Shown here: positions 8,147 to 16,716 of the stretch, piece after piece
Layout: every line of letters begins with the position of its first letter
Position numbering within the stretch: the first letter of the stretch is position 1
Assembly: GCA_002839375.1 (NCBI GenBank)
Contig: PGXY01000001.1
Coordinates: 124,001-188,000, forward strand
Source of the DNA: Spirochaetae bacterium HGW-Spirochaetae-1
GTDB lineage: Bacteria; Spirochaetota; UBA4802; UBA5550
DNA: 64,000 bases
Direction: 5' to 3'
Program-made: the position numbers and the translations under genes
The notes under the pieces: generated by a model
What the model was told of the DNA's origin: nothing
Seen by the model: the letters and a program-made list of their open reading frames with translations, nothing else
Databases searched by the model: none

Positions 8147-8986
8147 CTATCTATCAGTTTTTTCCTCTAAGACAGGTATGTTTTGTTCCTCTTTCAGTAC
8201 TCTGAGAGCCAGTATTCTTATGGTCGTATTTGAATGGGTCAAAAGGGTAATAATCTTTTCCCGCGTGGCTGAATCAAGCGAATATCCTTTAATTGCTACA
8301 AGTGCAGATCGCATGAGAGAATAGGGTGGCGGTGTTTTTGCCTTGATGATGCTGCTCAGAGCCTCATAAATGCCGGGGCTTTTTATGCTGAGATATTTCA
8401 GAGTAGTTATTTTAACGCTTATTGATGGATCGTTCAGGGCTTTGATAATTTGAGGCTCTAGGTCTCTCTGCAGGGTTTCATCCCTAAGGAGGAGAATTCC
8501 TTTTATAGAAGCCTCCCGGATGAGCCAGTCCTCACTTTTGATATTCTGGAGAAAAGCAGGAACTGCCCTGGGCGAACGGTGCTGACCCAGGGTTAGCAGG
8601 GTGAACCATCGAACATTCCCATCCCGTTCATCAAGGGACATTTCCAGAAGACGATTGAGGACCCTGTCTGAGTGATACCGGGCCAGGCCTTTGAGCGCCT
8701 CTATTTTTACAGCCCCGTGAATGTCTCTTGTCGCATCAAGGAGTAAAGATTCGGTCTGTTTGTCGGCCATGGACAGGGTTCCGTAGTTGCTAATGCCGAT
8801 TATATCCTGAATTGCTTCCAGCCTTATTTTCCAGTCCGGCGACTGGTATTTTTTTTCAGCCTCCATTATGATGTACTGATCCAGGCTCTGATGCTCCCTG
8901 GTCTTGCTTTTTCCGCATCCGGTAAAGAGCGGTGCAAGACAGAGCACGAGAAGGATAATTATCCCGCGATGCAGCTTACCGTCCAT
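8147..8986 (-). CDS. HEAT-repeat lipoprotein
   Basis: The protein has a lipoprotein signal (hydrophobic core, lipobox LFTGC) and then tandem helical repeats of about 30-35 residues. Repeat marks include WKIRLEAIQD, GAVKIEALKGLARY, GNVRWFTLLTLGQH, WLIREASIKGILLL, ISVKITTLKYL and TTIRILALRVL, which identify HEAT/PBS-type repeats. Such lipoproteins usually act as protein-binding scaffolds facing the periplasm. I prefer the ATG at 8986 (279 aa), since the one at 8998 gives an unusual extra MIVY before a normal signal n-region. The start overlaps the end of the transglycosylase gene by 11 bases, so the two are probably translated together and may work together on the cell wall. Confidence 0.8.
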   Translation of the reverse strand: MDGKLHRGIIILLVLCLAPLFTGCGKSKTREHQSLDQYIIMEAEKKYQSPDWKIRLEAIQDIIGISNYGTLSMADKQTESLLLDATRDIHGAVKIEALKGLARYHSDRVLNRLLEMSLDERDGNVRWFTLLTLGQHRSPRAVPAFLQNIKSEDWLIREASIKGILLLRDETLQRDLEPQIIKALNDPSISVKITTLKYLSIKSPGIYEALSSIIKAKTPPPYSLMRSALVAIKGYSLDSATREKIITLLTHSNTTIRILALRVLKEEQNIPVLEEKTDR

Positions 8987-11255
8987 ATACACAATCATAC
9001 TGTGTCAGGAATTTGCCTGTCCGGAGGATGTAATACCTGGTTTCCATAAAGGGAATGAATTCAGTGAAGAAATCCTCGTCCTGTGAGGAGAATTTCTGGC
9101 GCCATTTCTGGACATTGCCGGCCCCGGCATTGTAGCCGGCTACCATGTAGGTGAAATTGTTGTTAAAGAATTTTCGCAGCCATGCCAGATATCGGGTTCC
9201 GAACTGTATGGATGTACAGGGATTTTTCAAATCAAAGGAATTGATGCCGAGTTCCCGGGCAAGATCCTTTGCTGTCGGGGGCATGAGCTGCATGAGTCCC
9301 ATGGCGCCGGCTGATGATACGGCCTTGTGGTTGAAAAGTGATTCCGCTTTTATGACCGAGAGGATCATATTTTTTCCAACGGGATACTTCCCTGTATATA
9401 TTTCAAGACACTGCGGGAACGATTCGGGAAGCAGCATTTTTACAGCCTTTTCCGGCTGTATGAAGATATTTTCCTGCATGGAGAGAATTTTCAGCAGTTC
9501 CTGGCTGTAGTATGCGGCATAAAAATAGTTATGGTATTTCATCCCCAGTGTTGCAAGCAGGGCGTTTTTTTCAGCTTCGGTTTGCTTGTCCTTGGGAAGA
9601 AGGCTGCAGGTTCTCTGGATCGCTTCATCATTTCCGATACGGGCATATTTATCAAGGAGAGGAAGTTCAGCGTCCTGACGTGATCCCTTTTCCGCTTTCA
9701 CCAGCAGGGATTCCAATTCTTCATAGTGATTTCTGATATCGGTCATTTTCTGCAGACGGGCGTTTCTCTTCTGGAAGTCCTTTTCTTTAAGGAATAGAAG
9801 GGAATGATAGAAAAGTGATTTCACCGGGTCTTTTTCTTTTCGGGCTTCGGTAAAGTGCTTATCCAGGGATTCCAAGGACTCCTGAGTGGCCAGTTTTTCG
9901 GCCACGATCCATGCATAGGGTGAATCGGGATTTTTTGTTATAAGGTCCAGGGCCGCTGAACGGGCCCCGTTGTTGTCGCCGTTTTGCAGGCGGATTTTAT
10001 AGAGCCAGAAACGGCACTGATCGCTGTATTTTCCGCCGGGGTGATTTTTGTCTGATGTCATAAGGTATTGCAGGGCTTCCAGGGACCGGCCGTCTTTTAT
10101 CTCATGGCGTCCCAGGAGCCACAGCATGGTATGCGACACCATGTCCCGGGGGTAGGCATTGACGTATTGCAGCAGATATGAGGTGAATCCCTGAGTAGAC
10201 CGGTCTTCCATGTAGATGGCCAGGCGCTGCAGGGAGATACGTTTAATATCATCCCTGTCCGATTGGAGGAGCTTTTTATAATACGGGATCGATGCGTATT
10301 TTCTATTCATGGACCAGAGTTCATCGGCAAAAACGAATTGAATATCCTGCTCATCTACTTTTTTTATTTTCCTGGTCAGTGCGCCAAAATCCTTTGTGCT
10401 TCCGGTCCTGGCCAGTGTCCGGATAAAATACCTGAAGGATTCACTGTGCGGCGGTGCTGCAATATCCTTAACAGATTCAAGTACCTGCTTTGATTCATTG
10501 TACTTTTGTGCATGGTAGAGGGCTATGCCCAGGTCCTGTTTTTGCCGGTCATCAAGAATGATCGACCCCTTGTTGTGAAAAAGATGCAGATGTTCCGCGG
10601 CGATTGTTGCCTGCCAGGAATCGGGATTTATGGAGAGGATGATGAAGTAATCCGCAGCAGCCTTTTCAATGCTGCCTGACTCCTCAAGGATGGAGGCCTT
10701 TTTAATGAGAATAACGGATCGGGGTGAAGGCTCAGTAAAATCAGCGAGAAGTGTTTCCAGTATGGCAAGTGCCTGGCCGGTTTTCCCCGAGTGCTTGTAA
10801 TTCTGTGCTTTTAAAAGCCGGGCCTGCAGGTACAATGGGAGGTTGTCCTTTGAAACGCGCTCAAGGAATTTATCAACGTAATCATACTCACGGTACAGGT
10901 AAAAAAGTCCGGCAATTTCGTATAACGCGTCATCATAGTATTCGGATTTGACATGGAATGACGTTACAAAGCGGTATACGGGCTGGGCATAGAGCTTCAG
11001 GCCGGGAGCCCGGCAGGTCGTGAAACAGCTGTTAGCCAGGTGATGCAGGGCCTTTTTATAATCTTTTTTTTCCTTCCAGGTTATGCCCAGGAGAAAGTGT
11101 TCTGCCGGTGAAAGTTTTTCGCCTTTAATTGATGATATTATTTCATCGGGAGTGTGGTAAAACCCCAGGTTGGAGAGGTTATTGCCGTTTCCGCTGCTTC
11201 CGGAACAGGCGAGTGTGATAAGAAATGTGGATAAGATGAGATACCGGTAATTCAT
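8976..11255 (-). CDS. TPR-containing soluble lytic murein transglycosylase lipoprotein (Slt-like)
   Basis: The C-terminal about 150 residues form an SLT domain that cleaves peptidoglycan between MurNAc and GlcNAc to give 1,6-anhydro products. It has the catalytic Glu in VIKAESLFNHKAVS, then GAMGLMQLMPPTA, and finally AGYNAGAGNVQKW. The long N-terminal part is an alpha-helical superhelix with TPR-like repeats, as in Slt70. A lipobox (LITLACSG) near residue 16 predicts membrane anchoring. I prefer the ATG at 11255 (759 aa), although a TTG at 11270 that overlaps the upstream stop is possible. The gene lies between the helical secreted protein and the HEAT lipoprotein and overlaps the latter. Confidence 0.9.
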   Translation of the reverse strand: MNYRYLILSTFLITLACSGSSGNGNNLSNLGFYHTPDEIISSIKGEKLSPAEHFLLGITWKEKKDYKKALHHLANSCFTTCRAPGLKLYAQPVYRFVTSFHVKSEYYDDALYEIAGLFYLYREYDYVDKFLERVSKDNLPLYLQARLLKAQNYKHSGKTGQALAILETLLADFTEPSPRSVILIKKASILEESGSIEKAAADYFIILSINPDSWQATIAAEHLHLFHNKGSIILDDRQKQDLGIALYHAQKYNESKQVLESVKDIAAPPHSESFRYFIRTLARTGSTKDFGALTRKIKKVDEQDIQFVFADELWSMNRKYASIPYYKKLLQSDRDDIKRISLQRLAIYMEDRSTQGFTSYLLQYVNAYPRDMVSHTMLWLLGRHEIKDGRSLEALQYLMTSDKNHPGGKYSDQCRFWLYKIRLQNGDNNGARSAALDLITKNPDSPYAWIVAEKLATQESLESLDKHFTEARKEKDPVKSLFYHSLLFLKEKDFQKRNARLQKMTDIRNHYEELESLLVKAEKGSRQDAELPLLDKYARIGNDEAIQRTCSLLPKDKQTEAEKNALLATLGMKYHNYFYAAYYSQELLKILSMQENIFIQPEKAVKMLLPESFPQCLEIYTGKYPVGKNMILSVIKAESLFNHKAVSSAGAMGLMQLMPPTAKDLARELGINSFDLKNPCTSIQFGTRYLAWLRKFFNNNFTYMVAGYNAGAGNVQKWRQKFSSQDEDFFTEFIPFMETRYYILRTGKFLTQYDCVYGR

Positions 11256-11266
11256 GTGCCACCATT

Positions 11267-12214
11267 TCAATAATTAGTCTGATATTCCTTATATTCCTTG
11301 ATTTCTTCCAGGCGGGGGTCGTCCCATACCATATCAAAGAACGATGTGCCCTCGCGCGTTCGGTAGTAGTTGTCGTTATGAACCAGGCTGTAATAGTCTT
11401 TTTTATCGTCGGAAATAGTGATGATAAGTTCATGGAGCCGGTCAAAGGATAGATATCCCAGGTCTGCCCGGGCAAGTTCCAGTTGTTCCTTGTCCTTCAT
11501 GAGCTGTTTGCGCAGTTCTTCCATCCTGGCCTCATCGTTGGTTTTATGCATCTCGCCGTAGGCCATGTTTATTCGCTCCCGTACCTGCTCGGGTTTTTCC
11601 CGAATTTTGCGCGACTCAACGATGGAGAGAAATGCATAGCGTTTGGCGATTTTAATACGCTTGATCGCCCGGACATATTTATCCAGACGCATTGAGTAGA
11701 GAGTTTCACGATAGTTATCGGCCATGAGAAGAAGCTGGCGGGTCACGGCCAGGTCGCGGTATCCCAGGTTGATATAGTGCCGGGCCTTGTTGTCATTGGT
11801 ATTGATGACCTCGGGGGCGAACCCGTTCAGGAGCTCCCTGGCCGCCGCAATATCCTTCTGCAGGGTGGTCCGGTACAGGTCGATGAGAAGTTTCTGCGCT
11901 TTACGGATCTCAACGAAGGAATCGTGAAAGGAAAATTTCATGTAAAGTATACGGGCTATCAAATCACGCTGTATGGCTTCCCGGTACAGGGCCTTCTGTT
12001 CCTCGCTTCCAAGGTTGGATACGGAAGAATTGATAAAATAAAAAAAATAACGGTTGTCCTTCAATCCTTTTTCGGCGTAACGCTGCTGTCCCGAATTCAG
12101 GCTTGATTTCGTGCGCTGTGCCTTGCCATCAAAAAAGGGGATAGCTGCGATGACCAGAGTCATCATGGTTATTGTTACTATTCTTTTGTGGTTCATGAGA
12201 GTTGACGGAAACAT
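11267..12214 (-). CDS. Secreted helical protein, unknown function
   Basis: I do not recognise a family. The product begins with a signal peptide (MNHKRIVTITMM..., cleavage probably after DGKA). About 280 residues of charged, Arg/Lys/Glu-rich alpha-helix follow, with several paired-helix segments that look TPR- or coiled-coil-like. It is predicted to be periplasmic. The ATG at 12214 sits one base after the TAA of the MBL hydrolase gene, a spacing typical of translational coupling; an ATG at 12196 is also possible. The next gene, the lytic transglycosylase, starts around its stop codon. Position suggests a role in envelope or peptidoglycan biology. Confidence 0.75.
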   Translation of the reverse strand: MFPSTLMNHKRIVTITMMTLVIAAIPFFDGKAQRTKSSLNSGQQRYAEKGLKDNRYFFYFINSSVSNLGSEEQKALYREAIQRDLIARILYMKFSFHDSFVEIRKAQKLLIDLYRTTLQKDIAAARELLNGFAPEVINTNDNKARHYINLGYRDLAVTRQLLLMADNYRETLYSMRLDKYVRAIKRIKIAKRYAFLSIVESRKIREKPEQVRERINMAYGEMHKTNDEARMEELRKQLMKDKEQLELARADLGYLSFDRLHELIITISDDKKDYYSLVHNDNYYRTREGTSFFDMVWDDPRLEEIKEYKEYQTNY

Positions 12215-12215
12215 T

Positions 12216-13175
12216 TTATAGTGTAAAGGTCATGCCTTCTGTTGCCTGAAGTATTTTCAGCGTGTTATTCCCGTTGTCAAGGGCATGCTGGAGGGCGCTT
12301 TTATGGTTTTCAAATAGGGCTTCGTCGCTGTAGTCAGGTTCATGGTGAGTCAGGACCAGCGTTTTGACGTTCCATCTCAGCCCGCAATTGACTGCCATGG
12401 TGTAGCTTGTGTGGCCCCAGTCTATTTTCATGAAGGATTCTTCCAGCGTATATTGCGAGTCAAGAACCAGGATGTCGGCATCGAGAAAAAAATCGGTATG
12501 ATTGCCGATTTTTTCCAGGGTTTCGCCGGTAAATTCTGCATCGGTAGCGAATATAAAAATCTTTCCATTCTGTCTGAACCTGTAGGCGAAACTTCCATTG
12601 GGGTGCGTAAGGGGATAAAAATCAAGCAGAAGATCATCTTCAAGCTGAATGGGATTTGTCGTTTGTGAATCCAGGGTATGGAAAAATTTTGTTGATCCTG
12701 TACTGCCAAAGGCCGCGGGGAAATTGGGAGCGGACATCTGGTTTTTAAGTATTTCCTCCTGTCCCTTGTACGGCGAATAAAAATGTATAACATTGCCGGG
12801 AACATAGATGGGCTTGAAAAAAGGGAGTCCCTGGATATGGTCCCAGTGATTGTGGGTCAGCAGGATGTTAACTTCTCCCTTTCCCTTGCCAAAGGCCCCT
12901 TTCATGAGTTCGTTCCCCAGGGGGCGGATTCCTGTTCCGCAGTCCAGTATATATGTTGCACCGCTGTCGGAAACGACTGAAACACAGGTAGTATTGCCGC
13001 CATACACGGATTTCAGGTCGTCGGGGAGTTCATTGATAAACCCGTCAATGGATTCCTTCGAAGAAATGCCCGCGGAGAGAGCCTTGTCAAGAATTGCCCT
13101 TATTTTTGAGGTATATTCAGTGTTTGAAAGGGGTGATGGCAGGGAACCCCTCACACCCCACAGTTTGATATGCAT
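12216..13175 (-). CDS. MBL-fold metallo-hydrolase (PhnP/RNase Z-like)
   Basis: A cytoplasmic metallo-beta-lactamase-fold enzyme of 319 aa. The metal-binding signature THNHWDHIQG (HxHxDH) is intact. Further family marks are the N-terminal KLWGVRGSLPSP, the GGNTTCV segment, LDCGTGIRPLG, the acidic ATDAEFTG and the C-terminal THHEPDYSD. The opening WGVRGS plus GGNT pattern is common in MBL proteins related to PhnP phosphodiesterases and to proteins fused to cyclic-nucleotide domains. The substrate is unknown; a phosphodiester is the best guess. It is the first gene of a four-gene minus-strand run ending with the HEAT lipoprotein. Confidence 0.85.
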   Translation of the reverse strand: MHIKLWGVRGSLPSPLSNTEYTSKIRAILDKALSAGISSKESIDGFINELPDDLKSVYGGNTTCVSVVSDSGATYILDCGTGIRPLGNELMKGAFGKGKGEVNILLTHNHWDHIQGLPFFKPIYVPGNVIHFYSPYKGQEEILKNQMSAPNFPAAFGSTGSTKFFHTLDSQTTNPIQLEDDLLLDFYPLTHPNGSFAYRFRQNGKIFIFATDAEFTGETLEKIGNHTDFFLDADILVLDSQYTLEESFMKIDWGHTSYTMAVNCGLRWNVKTLVLTHHEPDYSDEALFENHKSALQHALDNGNNTLKILQATEGMTFTL

Positions 13176-13286
13176 AGTCTTTAAATACTCCTCAAGGGAA
13201 TTATGACAGATTCCATATAATTATTCACTGTAAAGAGCCGCTGTTTTTTCTGCAAGATATTTTTTAATAGAACCGGTATCCGCAAG

Positions 13287-15518
13287 CTATTGCATTTTTT
13301 TCACAAAGTCCCGGCTGATCTCTCCGATGCTGTTACAGCCCGTTAGAATCATGGCTTTTTTCAGATCCGTTATCAGGTTCTTGAAATAGAAGGACGTTCC
13401 TTCCGCTCCCATGCCCACGGCTGCGATGGCAACGGGACGGCCGATTAGGACATAATCGGCACCGAAGGCGATGGCCTTGATGATGTCAACCCCCTTGCGG
13501 AAGCCGCCATCAATTATTATCGTGATTTTTCCTTTTACCGCGTCGGCGATCTCTTCCAGGACATCCATGGTCCCCACCATTTCGTCAAGAACCCGTCCTC
13601 CGTGATTTGAAATGATGATGGCACTGGCCCCTGCTTCAGCGGCTTTTATGGCGTCATCGGGATTCATTATTCCCTTCAGAATGAAGGGTAGTTTTGTCGA
13701 TGCTATCAGCTCCTTCAGGCTTTCCATGCCCTTGGGGCCCACGGACTGGTTTCTCATCTCCATGGTTTTAAAGACGACGGCGTCTATATCGACACCCACG
13801 GCAATGGCCCCGGCCTTTTCCGCGGCCTTGATGCGGGTTATTATTTCACTGTTTTCACTGCGTGGTTTGAAAATAGCAATACCCATTCCCTTGTTTTCTT
13901 CGATGGCCTGAAGACCTATTTTATATTTTGTGGGTGTTGCGCCGTCACCGACAAAGCTGAGTGTTCCCGCCTCCAGCGTGCCCTGTATAACGGCCCTGTT
14001 ATATTCCAGTTCATCGATGGCGCCTCCCATGTTGGTGACCGCTCCCGTTATAGGGGCGGCCATGACAGGGAGGGACAGCTTGTGTCCGAGAAATTCCACC
14101 GATGTATCGGGGTCCGTAACGTCATGAATGAGCCGCGTGGTAAGTTTATATCGCTGGAGGGACTCGGCATTTCTTCGGAACGAGGCGCCTGTTCCGGCTC
14201 CTCCCATACCGGGAACTCCCGTGGGACAGTCCTTGCCGTCACAGTTTTTACAGACATAGCAGATTTTTTTGAATTTTTCCCTGGCGGCAAGATAGATTGC
14301 CTCCATGCTTATTTCGGGTTCATCCAGGAGATCAATATTGAGTTTCTTCATGCATTCAGCCACATGAGACTCGGCCTCTTCAAGCGTATCGCCTGTGGCA
14401 ATGATGTGGCCGGCCTTGTCAATATTGCATCGCGGCTGGACAACCTTGTCGCCGATTTTAACGTTGATGAAGATTTCCTCGATGCCGGGAACCTTTAAAG
14501 CCTCTTCAAGGCCGTTGATTTTTTTGACGAAACCCGGCTTCAGGATGATGGCCCGTTCAATGGCGACCTTGTTGATAACCGGTATGAGGTTCCCCGGTTC
14601 CTGGCCCAGGGCGATTTCAATGGCAGCTTTCATCAGATCCACTCCGGTCGAGAGAGGATAGGTGTAGGCTGACATGAATCCACCCGAGAGACGGGCCGCC
14701 AATTCCCCGATCATGGCGCCGTTTTTGGTGACTTTAATATCACCCTTGGCCGCCCCGATATTGATTCCCAGAGCATGTATCCCCTGCCGCATGACATTGC
14801 AGGCGTCATCGAGCATTTTTTTCGAAAGGGCCGAGGGCATGTTATGGCCGATTTCCACAAAATAGGGAGGATACTTGATGATACGGTCGGCGATACCGGT
14901 CCAGGTAATCTCGTCGTTGAATATCATGGCGTCAATGGACAGTTCCGGCCCTTCCATGTATTCCTCTATGAGCAATTCTCCGCTGGGCGAGGCGCTCTTG
15001 GCGTACTGGAAGGCATCAGCCAGTTCATTCAGGTTATTCAGCCTCATCACGCCGCGGCCTCCCATGTTGTCCGACGGCTTGATCACCACGGGGAACTGCA
15101 TGATTTTGCAGGCCGCCTTCGCGTCTTTGAGTGACCACACAGGGAGAAAGCTGGGAGAGGGCACTCCATGCTCCTTGAAGCGCATGCGCATTTTTATTTT
15201 ATTGGTGGCGGCTTCAGCGTTTTCGAATTTTATGCCGGGAAGCTTAAGAGCGTTGGCCACGGCAGCCACGGTCATGGAGGCGTCGGTTCCCACGGTCAGC
15301 ACGCCATGTATGGGGGTTATTTCATTCTGGGATTTTGCTATACGCACTGAGCCTTCAATGTCGCGGGTGCTCATTATGATGGGTATATCTGCATCTTTCA
15401 TGCCCATGGCATTGGTGTCGTAATCGGTGACAATAACCTGATAGCCCATTTTCTTTGCCGTCACAATGACAGGGGCCTGAAGCAGCCCGCCGCCTATGAT
15501 CATGATTGTCTTTTTCAC
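13287..15518 (-). CDS. ATP-grasp / FMN-dependent alpha-hydroxy-acid oxidoreductase fusion
   Basis: A 743-aa two-enzyme protein. Residues 1-395 form an ATP-grasp ligase module: a Rossmann-like pre-ATP domain (MIIGGGLLQAP), the ATP-binding VVIKPSDNMGGRGVM (144-158) and the acidic ELAARLSGG (272-280). Residues 415-743 form an FMN TIM barrel of the lactate/glycolate oxidase family. It opens with a cysteine cluster (C420, C423, C426, C431) as in clostridial members, and keeps the catalytic SNHGGR (637-642), IDGG and LIGRP. ATP-grasp enzymes join a carboxylate to a nucleophile, while the FMN half oxidises hydroxy acids or similar compounds, so a two-step conversion of one metabolite is plausible. 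The start is a GTG with GGAGA upstream. Product and pathway are unknown. Confidence 0.85.
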   Translation of the reverse strand: MKKTIMIIGGGLLQAPVIVTAKKMGYQVIVTDYDTNAMGMKDADIPIIMSTRDIEGSVRIAKSQNEITPIHGVLTVGTDASMTVAAVANALKLPGIKFENAEAATNKIKMRMRFKEHGVPSPSFLPVWSLKDAKAACKIMQFPVVIKPSDNMGGRGVMRLNNLNELADAFQYAKSASPSGELLIEEYMEGPELSIDAMIFNDEITWTGIADRIIKYPPYFVEIGHNMPSALSKKMLDDACNVMRQGIHALGINIGAAKGDIKVTKNGAMIGELAARLSGGFMSAYTYPLSTGVDLMKAAIEIALGQEPGNLIPVINKVAIERAIILKPGFVKKINGLEEALKVPGIEEIFINVKIGDKVVQPRCNIDKAGHIIATGDTLEEAESHVAECMKKLNIDLLDEPEISMEAIYLAAREKFKKICYVCKNCDGKDCPTGVPGMGGAGTGASFRRNAESLQRYKLTTRLIHDVTDPDTSVEFLGHKLSLPVMAAPITGAVTNMGGAIDELEYNRAVIQGTLEAGTLSFVGDGATPTKYKIGLQAIEENKGMGIAIFKPRSENSEIITRIKAAEKAGAIAVGVDIDAVVFKTMEMRNQSVGPKGMESLKELIASTKLPFILKGIMNPDDAIKAAEAGASAIIISNHGGRVLDEMVGTMDVLEEIADAVKGKITIIIDGGFRKGVDIIKAIAFGADYVLIGRPVAIAAVGMGAEGTSFYFKNLITDLKKAMILTGCNSIGEISRDFVKKMQ

Positions 15519-15610
15519 AGTCTTTTCTCCGGGAATTTTGGTGTCGGGTCGATACCTGGTTATTATGTCTCATAATGTTAGTATACTTGCATCAAGAGTC
15601 AATAAATAAA

Positions 15611-15640
15611 TTGTGCAAACTGTACATTTTTTTGTATACT
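15611..15640 (+). promoter_or_regulatory. Probable promoter for the GlpX-like operon
   Basis: TTGTGC (15611-15616) is followed, after 18 bases, by TATACT (15635-15640). This would give a leader of about 85 bases before the ATG at 15734. The interval is shared with the divergent ATP-grasp/FMN gene, which has TTGACT and TATACT boxes on the opposite strand but at non-ideal spacing. Confidence 0.5.
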
Positions 15641-15733
15641 ATTCAACTTTCCACGATATATTCAGCGGTGAAAAGAGCTTGAAAATAAAATTCATGGGAA
15701 TATACATGGTTTGAACCTTGATATGGAGGATCT

Positions 15734-16684
15734 ATGGACAGATATTTGACTCTCGAGGCGGTGCGTCTTACCGAAATGGCCGCTCTTCATGCCAGCAGGT
15801 TCATGGGAAGGGGAGATGAGGATATTACCTATTTTTCCGCCTCGGAGGCCATGGTAAATCTTTTGAATACTATGAACGTGGATGTGGATATTGTTATAGG
15901 TTCCGACAGCCAGGAGAGCAAGCTCATGGATGGCACTGTTTTCGGACCGGGGAATGGAGCCAAAATCGATGTGGCGGTCAAGCCGCTGGACGGAAAGATG
16001 ACCTGCGCCAGGGGAGGCCACAATGCCATATCCATTATTGCCGTGGGAAACCCCGGTTCATTCATGAGAACGCCTTCCGGCCATATGATGAAAATTGCCG
16101 TGGGTCCCGATGCCAAGGGGAAGATAGATATAGACCAGACACCGGAAATAAACATCAAGCGCGTGGCCAGGGCCAAGGGAAAATATATCGAGGATATGAC
16201 CGTATGTGTTCTTGACCGTGAAGTGAACAGTAACATGGTTGAAGAGATCCGCCAGACCGGGGCGCGTATAAAATTCATACGTGACGGTGATATTTCCGGT
16301 GCTATTTCAGCGGCCATTACGGATAATCCCATTGACCTCCTCATAGGAGTTGGGGGAGCCAAGGAAGGTGTTCTGGCGGCTGCAGCCCTCAAATGCCTCG
16401 GGGGCGACATGCAGGCGCGCTACATACATGATGACAGACGACAATCCCGTGGAAATGCCGATGATTCCCATATCGATTATGAAAAAATCTATTCCATAAG
16501 TGATCTTGTCCGGGGGAGTGAAATTATGGTGGCGGCTACGGGTGTTACCGATGGGGTGCTTCTCGCCGGTGTCAGGTATTTTTCAGGCGGTGCCGAGACC
16601 TCGTCCATTGTCATGCGTCAGAAGACACACACGGTACGCCACATCAATGCCGTACATCATTTTGATTTTAAACCAATTTTCTAA
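15734..16684 (+). CDS. GlpX-like (class II fructose-bisphosphatase family) protein without catalytic residues
   Basis: The 316-aa protein aligns along its length with E. coli GlpX: the N-terminal helix, GRGD (25-28), IVIG (53-56), VGGAKEGVLAAAALKCLGGD (206-225), and the HTVRHINAVHH C-terminus. The residues needed for metal binding and catalysis are changed. E. coli Asp33 is Tyr33, Glu57 is Ser57, the DPIEGT motif (Asp85, Glu88, Thr90) reads KPLDGK (83-88), and only Glu213 is kept (Glu211). It is therefore unlikely to hydrolyse fructose 1,6-bisphosphate in the normal way, but may still bind sugar phosphates. GGAGG precedes the ATG. A GAF-SpoIIE phosphatase gene follows after 32 bases, suggesting a signalling role. 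Confidence 0.85.
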   Translation: MDRYLTLEAVRLTEMAALHASRFMGRGDEDITYFSASEAMVNLLNTMNVDVDIVIGSDSQESKLMDGTVFGPGNGAKIDVAVKPLDGKMTCARGGHNAISIIAVGNPGSFMRTPSGHMMKIAVGPDAKGKIDIDQTPEINIKRVARAKGKYIEDMTVCVLDREVNSNMVEEIRQTGARIKFIRDGDISGAISAAITDNPIDLLIGVGGAKEGVLAAAALKCLGGDMQARYIHDDRRQSRGNADDSHIDYEKIYSISDLVRGSEIMVAATGVTDGVLLAGVRYFSGGAETSSIVMRQKTHTVRHINAVHHFDFKPIF

Positions 16685-16716
16685 TTCAAATAGTAACAGG
16701 GAAAGAAGGCTGTACA

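Noticed and set aside
11256-11270. TTG start of the lytic transglycosylase overlapping the previous stop
   Set aside because: No ribosome-binding site at suitable distance; the ATG at 11255 gives a normal lipoprotein signal, though the choice is not certain.
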